Assembly (NCBI RefSeq): GCF_007018905.1
Contig: NZ_CP041402.1
Location: forward strand, 1-64,000
DNA: 64,000 bases
From: Tardiphaga sp. vice304
Lineage (GTDB): Bacteria > Pseudomonadota > Alphaproteobacteria > Rhizobiales > Xanthobacteraceae
Direction of reading: 5' to 3'
A program made the translations under genes and the position numbers. Below, piece after piece: positions 41,560-50,157 of the stretch (its first letter is position 1; each line of letters opens with the position of its first letter). The notes beneath the pieces are model-generated. The model had not been told where the DNA came from. It was given only the letters and a program-made list of their open reading frames with translations, and made no database searches.

Positions 41560-41625
41560 TCGGTTTCTCCCGTTTGAGTCCCGGCTGCGAGCGAGCCGGA
41601 CGAATTTTTATGCAGATCTATCAGC

Positions 41626-41749
41626 CGTCATTGCGAGGAGCCGTTGCGACGAAGCAATCCAGTCTTTCGCTTGTGGCTCTCTGGATTGCCGCGTCGCTTC
41701 GCTAAGAGGGAAGTTGGCTAGCCAACTTTCCTTGGCCTCGCAATGACGG
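41626..41749. repeat. A-family palindromic repeat with internal insertion
   Basis: CCGTCATTGCGAGGAGCCGTTGCGACGAAGCAATCCAG pairs with CTGGATTGCCGCGTCGCTTCGC...CCTCGCAATGACGG. A hairpin AAGTTGGCTAGCCAACTT is inserted in the right arm. It lies between acdA and fadA, inside the presumed operon. Confidence 0.88.
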
Positions 41750-41763
41750 AGTATGTATTGTCT

Positions 41764-43554
41764 TCAGAACGCTTCCGCCGGAAGCTCCATCGTCGTTGCA
41801 GCACCGGTCTGGATGCGCGCTAGATGGACCGAGGTTTCCGGCAACATCCGCTCCATGAAGAAGCGGCCGGTCACCAGCTTGGTGGTGAGATACGGCGTCG
41901 CCCCCGAAGCGGCAATCTTGTCCTGCGCCACCTTGGCCATCTTCGCCCACATATAGGCGAAGGAGGTCAGGCCGAACAGTTGCATGTAATCGGTGGCGCC
42001 GGCGCCGGCATTGTCGGGCTTCATCATGGCGTTGTTCATCAGCCACATCGTCGCCTGCTGCAGATGGCCGAGCGCGCCCGACAGCGGATCGACATAGGGC
42101 TTCATCGCCTCGTCGGCGCCGTGCTCCTTGGCAAACGCCGCGACCTCGCCGAAGAACGCCATCGCCGCACGGCCGCCATCGCGCGGCAGCTTGCGGCCGA
42201 CCAGATCGAGCGCCTGGATGCCGTTGGTGCCCTCATAGATCATGGCGATACGGGCATCGCGCACGAACTGCTCCATGCCCCATTCGGCGATGTAGCCGTG
42301 GCCGCCGAACATCTGCTGCGCCGACACCGCATTGGCAAAGCCGCCATCGGTCAGCACGCCCTTCAGCACCGGGGTCATCAGGCCCATGTGATCATCGGCG
42401 GCCTGACGCTCCTTCGGGTCTTCGCTGCGATGCGCGACGTCGCTCTTCAGCGCGGTCCATACCACCATCGCGCGCGCCGCCTCATTGAAGGCGCGGATGG
42501 TGAGCAGCGTGCGCCGCACGTCGGGATGCACGATGATCGGGTCAGCCGGCTTGTCAGGCGCCTTCGGCCCGGTCAGCGAGCGACCCTGAAGGCGGTCCTT
42601 CGCATAGGCGACCGCGTTCTGATAGGCGACTTCGGACTGCGCGAGACCTTGCACCGCGACGCCGAGCCGTGCCTCGTTCATCATCACGAACATGCCCTGC
42701 ATGCCCTTGTTCTCTTCGCCGATCAGCCAACCCTGGGCGTTGTCGTAGTTCATCACGCAGGTGGAATTGCCGTGGATGCCCATCTTGTGCTCGATCGAGC
42801 CGCAACTGACGCCGTTGCGCGCGCCGAGCGAGCCGTCTTCATTAACCAGCACCTTCGGCACCACGAACAGCGACACGCCCTTGATACCGGCAGGTGCGCC
42901 TTCGATGCGCGCCAGCACCAAATGGATAATGTTATCGGCCAGATCGTGCTCGCCGGCGGAGATGAAAATCTTGGTGCCGGAAATCTTGTAGCTGCCGTCG
43001 CCCTGCGGCGCGGCCTTGGTGCGCAGCAAGCCGAGGTCGGTGCCGCAATGCGGCTCGGTCAGGTTCATGGTGCCGGTCCATTCGCCGCTCACCATCTTCG
43101 GCAGAAAGATTGCCTTCTGCTCAGGCTTGCCGTGCACGACCAGCGCCGCGGTGGCGCCCATGGTCAGGCCGCCATACATCGAGAACGCCATGTTGGCGGA
43201 GCACTGGAATTCATTGACAGTCTGGGAGAGCGCCACCGGCAGGCCCTGGCCGCCAAACTCCGCCGGCGACGACAGGCCGAGCCAGCCACCCTCGGTGACC
43301 TGCTTGTAGGCTTCCTTGAACCCCTTTGGCGTGGTGACGCTGCCGTCGGCGTGGCGGACGCAGCCTTCGAGGTCGCCGGAGCGGTTCAACGGCTGCAGCA
43401 CCTGCTCGGACAGCTTGGCCGCCTCTTGCAGGATCGCCTCGCGGACGTCGGGCGAGGCATCGGCGAAGCCGGGCAGATTGTTGTAGTTGTCGAACTGGAA
43501 CACGTCGTTGAGCAGGAAGCCGACGTCTTCGAGGGGGGCTTTATAGCTGGGCAT
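41764..43554 (-). CDS. Acyl-CoA dehydrogenase with C-terminal extension
   Basis: This FAD enzyme introduces the double bond in fatty acyl-CoA. The 596-residue protein is the long AcdA type with an N-terminal extension (PSYKAPLEDVGFLLNDVFQ) and a C-terminal domain. The middle domain has MNLTEPHCGTDLGLLRTKA and FISAGEHD; FGGHGYIAEWGMEQFVRDARI and IYEGTNGIQALDLVGRKL form the flavin and active-site region, with the catalytic glutamate in YEGTNG. AAGGAACGCTC precedes the ATG. It starts 27 bp after the SnoaL-like gene. Confidence 0.95.
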   Translation of the reverse strand: MPSYKAPLEDVGFLLNDVFQFDNYNNLPGFADASPDVREAILQEAAKLSEQVLQPLNRSGDLEGCVRHADGSVTTPKGFKEAYKQVTEGGWLGLSSPAEFGGQGLPVALSQTVNEFQCSANMAFSMYGGLTMGATAALVVHGKPEQKAIFLPKMVSGEWTGTMNLTEPHCGTDLGLLRTKAAPQGDGSYKISGTKIFISAGEHDLADNIIHLVLARIEGAPAGIKGVSLFVVPKVLVNEDGSLGARNGVSCGSIEHKMGIHGNSTCVMNYDNAQGWLIGEENKGMQGMFVMMNEARLGVAVQGLAQSEVAYQNAVAYAKDRLQGRSLTGPKAPDKPADPIIVHPDVRRTLLTIRAFNEAARAMVVWTALKSDVAHRSEDPKERQAADDHMGLMTPVLKGVLTDGGFANAVSAQQMFGGHGYIAEWGMEQFVRDARIAMIYEGTNGIQALDLVGRKLPRDGGRAAMAFFGEVAAFAKEHGADEAMKPYVDPLSGALGHLQQATMWLMNNAMMKPDNAGAGATDYMQLFGLTSFAYMWAKMAKVAQDKIAASGATPYLTTKLVTGRFFMERMLPETSVHLARIQTGAATTMELPAEAF

Positions 43555-43581
43555 GAGCGTTCCTTAGATGGAGGTCGACGG

Positions 43582-43980
43582 TTAGGCGAGACGCTCGCCC
43601 ATCAGGCGGTGCAGGACATTGATGGCCTTGAGCGGGCGCACCATGACTTTGAAATGAACGATGCGGTCGTTGCTATCGAACGTGATCATATCGACGCCGT
43701 TGATGACGATGCCCTCGAGCGTTGTATCGAATTCCAGAATTACACTGCGATCGTTGCGCCATTCGCCGCGATAGGCGAAGCCGGCGCCGCCGAGCACCTT
43801 TTCGGCACTGACGAGATATTTGAAGACGATATCACGGCCACGTTGCGGCGTATGCACGACGGGGCTTTCGAACACCGCGTCAGGATGCAGCAGATCCCAC
43901 AGCACGGCCGGGTCGTGCCCGCGCATGTAGTCGTACTTGGTGTCGAGACCGGTCATCGCCAACACTCTTGTCGTTTCCAT
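43582..43980 (-). CDS. SnoaL/NTF2-like protein
   Basis: This 132-residue protein has the cone-shaped NTF2/SnoaL fold signature: an N-terminal helical stretch (TKYDYMRGHDPAVLWDLLHPDAVFESP), then strands such as YRGEWRNDRSVILEF and VDMITFDSNDRIVHFKVMVRPL. Such proteins bind or isomerise small hydrophobic ligands, and no specific function is recognised. It heads the acdA-fadA unit and is divergent from a TetR-type regulator. The start at 43980 (METTRV) lies in an inverted repeat; an ATG 24 bp further in is an alternative. Confidence 0.75.
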   Translation of the reverse strand: METTRVLAMTGLDTKYDYMRGHDPAVLWDLLHPDAVFESPVVHTPQRGRDIVFKYLVSAEKVLGGAGFAYRGEWRNDRSVILEFDTTLEGIVINGVDMITFDSNDRIVHFKVMVRPLKAINVLHRLMGERLA

Positions 43981-43997
43981 ACATCCCTGCATGGAAA
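43974..43997. promoter_or_regulatory. Inverted repeat, likely TetR operator
   Basis: TTTCCAT-ACATCCCTGC-ATGGAAA has 7-bp perfect arms and spans the start of the SnoaL-like gene, just upstream of the divergent TetR-type gene. Its position suggests autoregulation and control of the fatty acid operon, by inference. Confidence 0.5.
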
Positions 43998-44047
43998 ACT
44001 ACCCGGACTGGGTGGCGGTCGTCAATACATATGTGTATGGTGAGGGT

Positions 44048-44584
44048 GTGAAAGATCGCCTCACCATCACCGACTGGATCAAGCATGGCCTGCGGACGCT
44101 GGCTGGCCAGGGCGAACAGGCCCTGAAGGTCGGCGCACTGGCCGCCGGGCTGGACGTGTCGCGCGGCAGTTTCTACTGGCATTTTAAGGACATCGAGGAT
44201 TATCGCCAGGCCTTGCTGCGGGAATGGCGGGAGCGTGTCGGCGACCGCGTGATCCGCGATATCGACACCACGCTCACCGGGCCGGCGCGATTGACCGCCT
44301 TGATGCGGCTCGGTTTTGAGGAAGATCGCAGGCTCGACCGCGCCATCCGGTCATGGGCGACCACCGACCCGTCGGCCGCGGCCGTGGTGGCGTCGGTTGA
44401 TCTGCAGCGGGTGGCCTATATCGCCAAGCTGCTGACCGAATCCGGGGTCGAGAGCCGCAAGGCGCTGCCCCGCGCCGAGTTCATCTACTGGGCCTATATC
44501 GGCCAGTCCGCCGTGATGCATCAGTCGCAAACCGCCATCACCGAAGCTGACGTCGACGACCTCGGCGCCTTGTTCACGCGGTAG
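44048..44584 (+). CDS. TetR-family transcriptional regulator
   Basis: This is a 178-residue regulator with an N-terminal helix-turn-helix: VKDRLTITDWIKHGLRTLA, then VGALAAGLDVSRGSFYWHFKDIEDY with the classic SxGSFYWHF recognition region. The ligand-binding C domain is all-helical. I place the start at a GTG (44048) because homologs typically begin with KDRLT-like sequence. An ATG at 43991 would add 19 residues and would overlap the inverted repeat. Its divergence from the SnoaL-acyl-CoA dehydrogenase-thiolase genes suggests it senses an acyl-CoA. Confidence 0.85.
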   Translation: MKDRLTITDWIKHGLRTLAGQGEQALKVGALAAGLDVSRGSFYWHFKDIEDYRQALLREWRERVGDRVIRDIDTTLTGPARLTALMRLGFEEDRRLDRAIRSWATTDPSAAAVVASVDLQRVAYIAKLLTESGVESRKALPRAEFIYWAYIGQSAVMHQSQTAITEADVDDLGALFTR

Positions 44585-44706
44585 TCCGGCAATGTCGACG
44601 ACCGCGCCCGCCGGCTCGGCAGCCTTGCCCTAAGCGCCTGATCTGACCGGCTGAATCGGCAATTATGATGCGGAAGTTAACTTTTACGGCCGATCCGCCA
44701 CGATCC

Positions 44707-44722
44707 TTAACCGGTTATTTAC
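44707..44722 (+). promoter_or_regulatory. Near-consensus CtrA box upstream of the PodJ-like gene
   Basis: TTAA-CCGGTTA-TTTAC differs by one base from the CtrA consensus TTAA-N7-TTAAC and lies 111 bp before the start codon. A palindromic TTAACCGGTTA is part of it. It is a candidate site for cell-cycle control only. Confidence 0.35.
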
Positions 44723-44832
44723 CGTAACAGGAAAAAGTCCGGGACAGAGGCAGACCGCCCGCGCCGTTCGCAATTGTTCCGTCATCGGGACGTGCGGGGC
44801 CGGGAACAGGCTGAACAAGGCTCGGAACCGGA

Positions 44833-47800
44833 ATGAATTCGCGCGTATCCTGGAATGTAGAAGGCATCGAGCCGTCGGTTCGCGAGCGGGCCGAAGCGGC
44901 TGCGCGCCGCGCCGGGATGTCGCTCGGCGACTGGCTGAACTCGACCATCGGCGATACGGCGCCGCCGTCCTTTACCTCACCGAACCAACGCGCGCGCACC
45001 GACCAGCCCCCGCTGATGCCGCGCCCGGCCTTGCCGCATCGCGAAGCCGCCGACGTCGCCGAGATCCACCACCGGCTCGACGCCATCACCCGGCAGATCG
45101 AACAATTTGCAAAACCCGTCGGCCAGGAACCCGGCGTCGCCCGCCAGCTCAACGACGCGATCTCGCGGCTCGACGCCCGGCTCTCGCAGATCAACGAAGC
45201 CGCGCCTGCGCCGCACAGCCACGACACCGTCGAGCGCGCGGCCGCAAAGGTCTACAACCCGACGCCACCGATCGATCCGTTCTCGCTGGATTTTGCGATC
45301 TCCGAAATCACCGCGCGGCAGAGCGAGCTCGACGGCGTGCCACGGAAGAATGCGCCGCCGATCGCACCGGCTCGCGCTGCCGCTGCCGCGCCTGTCGTGA
45401 ACACATCTGCGATCGAGCGACAGCTATCGCATATCACCAGCCAGATCGACGCGCTGCAGCGCCCCGACACCGGCATCGAGCAGTCGATCGCCGCCTTCCG
45501 CTCTGAGCTCGCCGAAATCCGCAGCGTCGTCACCGAGGCGCTGCCGCGCCGCGCCATCGAGTCGCTCGAGAGCGAGATCCGCTCGCTCGCCCGGCGCATC
45601 GACGACAGCAAGCAGAGCGGCATCGACAATACGGCGTTGGCCGGCGTCGAACGCGCGCTCGGCGAAATCCGCGCCACGCTGCAGAGGCTGACGCCGGCCG
45701 AACAGCTCGCCGGATTCGACGACGCGATCCGCAACCTCGGCGGCAAGATCGACCTGATCGTGCGCTCCAGCGACGATCCCGGCACCATGCAGCAGCTCGA
45801 AGGCGCCATCGCCGCGCTTCGCGCGATCGTCTCCAACGTCGCCTCCAACGAGGCACTCGGACGTCTCGCCGGCGACGTGCAGTCGCTGTCGATGAAGGTC
45901 GACCAGCTGGCGCGCACCGACCAGCACAGCGATTCCTTTGCCGCGCTCGAAGCGCGCATCATGACGCTGACCACCGCGCTGGAAAACCGCGACAAGCCGC
46001 AGCCCGCGCCGAATTCCGAACATCTCGAAGGCGCATTAAAGGCGCTGTCGGACCGGCTCGACCATCTGCCGGTGGGCAATGACAGTTCGGCGGCGTTTGC
46101 GCATCTCGAGCAGCGCGTCTCCTATCTGCTGGAGCGGATCGAAACCACCAGCGATCCGCGCGCGGGCAATCTCGGCCGCGTCGAGGACGGGCTGCAGGAC
46201 ATTCTGCGCCATCTGGAGCGCCAGCAGGCGAGCTTCGCAGCACTGACCGAGGCCCGCAGCCTGCCGACGATGGACCCGGCGCTGGTCGATACCATCAAGC
46301 GCGAACTGTCCGACATGCGCTTCAGCCAGTCGGAGACCGACCGCCACACCCAGGATTCGCTGGAAGTCGTGCACGCCACGCTCGGCCATGTGGTCGATCG
46401 CCTGGCGATGATCGAAGGCGACCTGCGCAGCGTGAAGACCGCGCCGCCGATCCCGCACGCGCCGGTGGCGCGCGCCACGGTCAGCCCGACCACCATGGCG
46501 CCGCCGCCGCGCCCGCAATTGGCCAATCCCGTACAGCCCACCCCGCCCAAAGCGCTGCCGGTCGAACCGACCCCGGTGCCGCCGCAAGCCCGGTCCGGTC
46601 CGGTGGCGCAGTTCGATGCCGCGCCGCGCGAATTCGCGGCGACCGCCATCTCGCACGAGCCGGCGCCCGCCTTCTCGGCGCCGAAAAACGAGCTGCTCAA
46701 AATCGAGATCCCCAAAACCGAAACGCCCAAAACCGAGATTCCGAAGGCGATCAGCGACATTCTCGATCCGCCGTCGGCCGCCCGGATACCGCCTTCCTCC
46801 GACCGTGCGGCGGCCTCGCGACCGGCGGTCGATGCCCAATTGCCGCCGGATTTCCCGCTGGAGCCGGGAACCCGGCCGCAGGCCCGCGTCGGCACGCCGT
46901 CGGAACGCATTGCCGCCTCCGAGGAGGCGATCAGCGAAATCGTTGACGCCAAGGAGCAGGCCAACGCCTCCAGCTTCATCGCCGCCGCGCGCCGCGCGGC
47001 CAAGGCCGCTGCCGCGTCCGCCCCCGATCGATCGCGCCCCGCCGCGAAGCCTGCCGGCACCGAGGCCGGGGGCTCGACCATCAGTTCCAAGATCCGCTCG
47101 CTGCTGGTCGGCGTCAGCGTGGTCGTAATCGTGCTCGGCTCGTTCAAGGTGGCGATGACGCTGCTCGACAGCCCCTCGACGGCGCCGTTCATGCAACAGG
47201 CCCAGGACGCCGAGCCGCTCGAAGAAGCCGAGCCGGCGGAGCCCCAGAGCGCGCCGGCAGCGCCCGCCCCGGCCATGCCCTCCTTGACCTCGCCGACCCC
47301 GATGGGCCGGCAGTCGCTCAACGCCCAGGCGCCCGCCACGCAGCCCGCGCCGGCACCGCAAGCGGTGCCACAGGCGCCCGCCGTGCCCTACATCTCGCCG
47401 GACGTGACCGGCAGCATTACGCCCCCGCAGCCGCCGGTGGCCGGTGCCGTCCCGGTATTGCCGCCGAGCGGCCAGAAGCTTGCGACGGTCCCGATCCCCG
47501 CCAGCGAGAAGCTGCCCGACGCGATCGGCGGCGCGCTGCGTAGCGCGGCGTTGAAGGGCGACGCCACCGCGGCCTTCGAGATCGGCGCACGCTATGCCGA
47601 AGGCAGGGGCGTTGCCGTCAATTTCGACGAGGCCACCAAATGGTACGGCCGCGCGGCGGACGCCGGCGTGGTGCCGGCGATGTTCCGGCTCGGCACGCTG
47701 TTTGAGAAAGGCATGAGCGGCAAAAAGGACCTCGACGCCGCGCGCCGCTATTACCTGCAGGCCGCCGAGCGTGGCAACGCCAAGGCGATGCACAATCTCG

Positions 47801-48186
47801 CGGTGCTCGACGCCGATGGCGCGGGCCGCGGCGCCAACTACAAGAGCGCGTCGCTCTGGTTCCGCAAGGCGGCCGAACGCGGCGTCGCCGACAGCCAGTT
47901 CAACCTCGGTATTCTCTACGCCCGCGGTATCGGCGTCGAACAGAACCTTGCCGAATCCTTCAAATGGTTCAGCCTCGCCGCCGCCCAGGGCGACGCCGAT
48001 GCCGGCCGCAAGCGCGACGACGTCGCCAAGCGCCTCGATCCGTCGTCGCTGGCGGCAGCGAAGCTCGCGATCCAGTCCTTCACGCCGGTAGGCCAGCCCG
48101 ACGACGCCATCAACGTCCACGCCCCCGCCGGCGGCTGGGACGGCCCGGACGCCGCGAAAGCAACCGGCAAGCGCGCGGCGAAGTAG
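44833..48186 (+). CDS. PodJ-like polar scaffold with coiled coil, one TM helix and SEL1 repeats
   Basis: This is a 1117-residue protein. The N-terminal SWNVEGIEPSVRERAEAAARRAGMSLGDWLN is a conserved cytoplasmic motif of alphaproteobacterial PodJ/SEL1 proteins. Residues ~50-560 are rich in heptad-like coiled-coil sequence, followed by a proline-rich stretch with a small degenerate KTEIPKTETPKTEIP repeat near 625-640. A single transmembrane helix (LLVGVSVVVIVLGSFKVAM) lies at about 757-775. The periplasmic part is proline/alanine-rich and then has four SEL1 units (about 905-1070, with AAFEIGARYAEGRGV and NLGILYARGIGVEQ). The layout matches PodJ, which localises division and pole factors. Confidence 0.85.
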   Translation: MNSRVSWNVEGIEPSVRERAEAAARRAGMSLGDWLNSTIGDTAPPSFTSPNQRARTDQPPLMPRPALPHREAADVAEIHHRLDAITRQIEQFAKPVGQEPGVARQLNDAISRLDARLSQINEAAPAPHSHDTVERAAAKVYNPTPPIDPFSLDFAISEITARQSELDGVPRKNAPPIAPARAAAAAPVVNTSAIERQLSHITSQIDALQRPDTGIEQSIAAFRSELAEIRSVVTEALPRRAIESLESEIRSLARRIDDSKQSGIDNTALAGVERALGEIRATLQRLTPAEQLAGFDDAIRNLGGKIDLIVRSSDDPGTMQQLEGAIAALRAIVSNVASNEALGRLAGDVQSLSMKVDQLARTDQHSDSFAALEARIMTLTTALENRDKPQPAPNSEHLEGALKALSDRLDHLPVGNDSSAAFAHLEQRVSYLLERIETTSDPRAGNLGRVEDGLQDILRHLERQQASFAALTEARSLPTMDPALVDTIKRELSDMRFSQSETDRHTQDSLEVVHATLGHVVDRLAMIEGDLRSVKTAPPIPHAPVARATVSPTTMAPPPRPQLANPVQPTPPKALPVEPTPVPPQARSGPVAQFDAAPREFAATAISHEPAPAFSAPKNELLKIEIPKTETPKTEIPKAISDILDPPSAARIPPSSDRAAASRPAVDAQLPPDFPLEPGTRPQARVGTPSERIAASEEAISEIVDAKEQANASSFIAAARRAAKAAAASAPDRSRPAAKPAGTEAGGSTISSKIRSLLVGVSVVVIVLGSFKVAMTLLDSPSTAPFMQQAQDAEPLEEAEPAEPQSAPAAPAPAMPSLTSPTPMGRQSLNAQAPATQPAPAPQAVPQAPAVPYISPDVTGSITPPQPPVAGAVPVLPPSGQKLATVPIPASEKLPDAIGGALRSAALKGDATAAFEIGARYAEGRGVAVNFDEATKWYGRAADAGVVPAMFRLGTLFEKGMSGKKDLDAARRYYLQAAERGNAKAMHNLAVLDADGAGRGANYKSASLWFRKAAERGVADSQFNLGILYARGIGVEQNLAESFKWFSLAAAQGDADAGRKRDDVAKRLDPSSLAAAKLAIQSFTPVGQPDDAINVHAPAGGWDGPDAAKATGKRAAK

Positions 48187-48193
48187 AAAGCAC

Positions 48194-48242
48194 TGTCATT
48201 CCGGGGCGCGAGCGCGTTAGCGGCGAGCGAGCCCGGAATGAC
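48194..48242. repeat. B-family palindromic repeat, short copy
   Basis: TGTCATTCCGGGGCGCGAGCGCGTTAGCGGCGAGCGAGCCCGGAATGACA has near-perfect end arms (TGTCATTCCGGG/CCCGGAATGACA) and sits 8 bp after the PodJ-like gene. It may serve as a terminator or transcript-end stabiliser. Confidence 0.85.
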
Positions 48243-48457
48243 AAGGGGGTCGCAGGCCACCTGCATTCACCAAAACCGTTCACCACCTTGCGAAGTGCGT
48301 CATCGCGCCCGCCGAAAAACCTCGTCCATGAGGATTTCCTTAATCCGCTCCGGCGGCTAATCGGTTATGCAGGGAGCGCGGCGCGATCCGCGCGTCCGCC
48401 AAACATGCCGTGAGCGGTTTCGGCCCGTCTCGAGGCCCTATTCCGAAGCGAACGCGC

Positions 48458-49384
48458 GTGCAGCTGTATCTCCCGATCGCCGACATTCCCGTCAACGTGT
48501 TCCTGATCCTCGCGATGGGCGCCGCGGTGGGATTCGTGTCCGGCATGTTCGGGATCGGCGGCGGCTTCCTGATGACCCCGCTGTTGATCTTCGTCGGCAT
48601 CGCGCCCGCCGTCGCGGTCGCCTCGGTCGCCAGCCACATCGCCGCCTCGTCATTCTCCGGCGCGCTGTCCTACTGGCGGAGGCGCGCGATCGACCCCGCG
48701 CTGGCCGCCGTGTTGTTATCCGGCGGCATCATCGGCACCGCGCTTGGCGTCTTCGTGTTCACGCTGCTGCGCAACCTTGGCCAGCTCGACCTGCTGATCG
48801 CCCTGTCCTATGTCGTGCTGCTCAGTACCGTCGGCGGGCTGATGTTCTGGGAAGGGCTGCGCGCCATCGTACGGGTACGCCGCGGCGAGACCATCCAGCT
48901 GCGCCGTTCGGGCAGCCATGGCTGGATCCACGGCCTGCCGCTGAAGATGCGCTTCAAGCGCTCCAAGATCTATCTGTCGGTGATCCCGATCGTCGCAACC
49001 GGCCTGGTGATCGGCTTCATCGGCGCGGTGATGGGCATCGGCGGCAGCTTCATCCTGATCCCGATCATGATCTACTGGCTGCGAATTCCGACCTCCACGG
49101 TGATCGGCACCTCGATGGTGCTGACGCTGGTGACCATGGTGTTCGCGACACTGCTGCACGCTGTGACCAACCATCTGGTCGATGCCGTGCTGGCGCTGAT
49201 CCTGATGGTCGGCGGCGTCACCGGCGCGCAGTTCGGCGCCCGCGCCGGGCAGAAGATCCGCGGCGAACAATTGCGGCTGCTGCTCGGCCTGCTGATCCTG
49301 GCGGTCGGCATCCGCTTTGCCATCGAGCTGGTGATCCAGCCGGCCGACCTGTTCACCATCCGCGAGACCGGAGGTGCGGGATGA
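48458..49384 (+). CDS. TauE/SafE-family membrane permease
   Basis: This 308-residue permease belongs to the sulfite/sulfoacetate exporter family. Duplicated TauE motifs are clear: GFVSGMFGIGGGFLMTPLLI near residue 25 and GFIGAVMGIGGSFILIPIMI near residue 190, with eight or so membrane helices. The start is uncertain: GTG at 48458 (VQLYLPIADIPVNVF) fits the family, while GTG at 48410 would add 16 residues. It overlaps the next gene (ATGA) and should work with it. The substrate is probably a sulfur-containing anion but is not determined. Confidence 0.88.
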   Translation: MQLYLPIADIPVNVFLILAMGAAVGFVSGMFGIGGGFLMTPLLIFVGIAPAVAVASVASHIAASSFSGALSYWRRRAIDPALAAVLLSGGIIGTALGVFVFTLLRNLGQLDLLIALSYVVLLSTVGGLMFWEGLRAIVRVRRGETIQLRRSGSHGWIHGLPLKMRFKRSKIYLSVIPIVATGLVIGFIGAVMGIGGSFILIPIMIYWLRIPTSTVIGTSMVLTLVTMVFATLLHAVTNHLVDAVLALILMVGGVTGAQFGARAGQKIRGEQLRLLLGLLILAVGIRFAIELVIQPADLFTIRETGGAG

Positions 49385-50148
49385 GGGCGCTCGCCGCGAT
49401 CCTGCTGACGATGGCCTTCGCCGCGCCCGCGCAGGCCGAGCGGCTGATCGTCTCGGTGTCGAACCACCGCGTCACCGTGACGCCGAATTATGCCGGCGAG
49501 GAGCTGGTGCTGTTCGGCTCGGTCGAGAAGGACGACAAGACGCCGGCGGTCACCGGCAATTACGATCTCGTCGTCACCGTCTCGGGCCCGCGCGCCGACC
49601 TCGTCACGCGGCGCAAGGAACGCCGCTTCGGGATCTGGATCAACACCGACTCCCGCCAGTTCCTGAAGGTGCCATCCTATCTCTCGGTGTTCGCCAACCG
49701 ACCGATCGACGCGATCGCGCCGCCTGACGTGCAACGCCGCCAGCAGCTTGGCCTGTCCAACGTGCTGCTGACGCAGCGGGTCGGCACCGACTATGCCGAT
49801 GTGGTGGCGACCGACGCTTTCCGCAGTGCTTTCGTTCGGTTGCGCAGCGAGCACGGCCTGTATCGCGAAGCGACCTCTGCGGTCACATTCCTGACGCCGA
49901 CCTTGTTTCGCACCGGCATCCCGCTGCCCGCGGAAGTGCCGATCGGCACCTATGACATCGAGATCAAGCTGTTTGCCAATGGCGCGCTGATCTCGAAGGC
50001 CGACACCGCCTTCGACATCGTCAAGGTCGGCTTCGAGCAGTTCGTTGCCAATGCCGCGCGCAACCACGGTCTGTTCTACGGCCTGGTGACGGCGCTGATG
50101 GCGCTGATGACCGGCTGGATGGCGTCCGTCGTGTTCCGAAGAGATTAG
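49381..50148 (+). CDS. TIGR02186-family conserved protein, partner of TauE-type permease
   Basis: This 255-residue protein has a signal peptide (about 1-20, ending APAQA), a large periplasmic beta-rich domain and one C-terminal membrane helix (FYGLVTALMALMTGWMASVVF). The segments ERLIVSVSNHRVTVTPNYAGEELVLFG and RFGIWINTD match the conserved family TIGR02186, whose members follow TauE/SafE-like genes. Its start overlaps the permease stop by 4 bp, so it is translationally coupled. Its role is unknown; it may be an extracytoplasmic subunit for the permease. Confidence 0.85.
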   Translation: MRALAAILLTMAFAAPAQAERLIVSVSNHRVTVTPNYAGEELVLFGSVEKDDKTPAVTGNYDLVVTVSGPRADLVTRRKERRFGIWINTDSRQFLKVPSYLSVFANRPIDAIAPPDVQRRQQLGLSNVLLTQRVGTDYADVVATDAFRSAFVRLRSEHGLYREATSAVTFLTPTLFRTGIPLPAEVPIGTYDIEIKLFANGALISKADTAFDIVKVGFEQFVANAARNHGLFYGLVTALMALMTGWMASVVFRRD

Positions 50149-50157
50149 CGAGGGTCG

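Noticed and set aside
41824..44043. Long open frame on the plus strand opposite acyl-CoA dehydrogenase
   Set aside because: It is histidine/arginine-rich and antisense to a well-conserved enzyme, with no ribosome binding site or domains.
46680..46760. KTE-P repeat in the PodJ-like protein as a functional tandem repeat
   Set aside because: Only three short degenerate units inside a low-complexity proline-rich linker; composition explains it.
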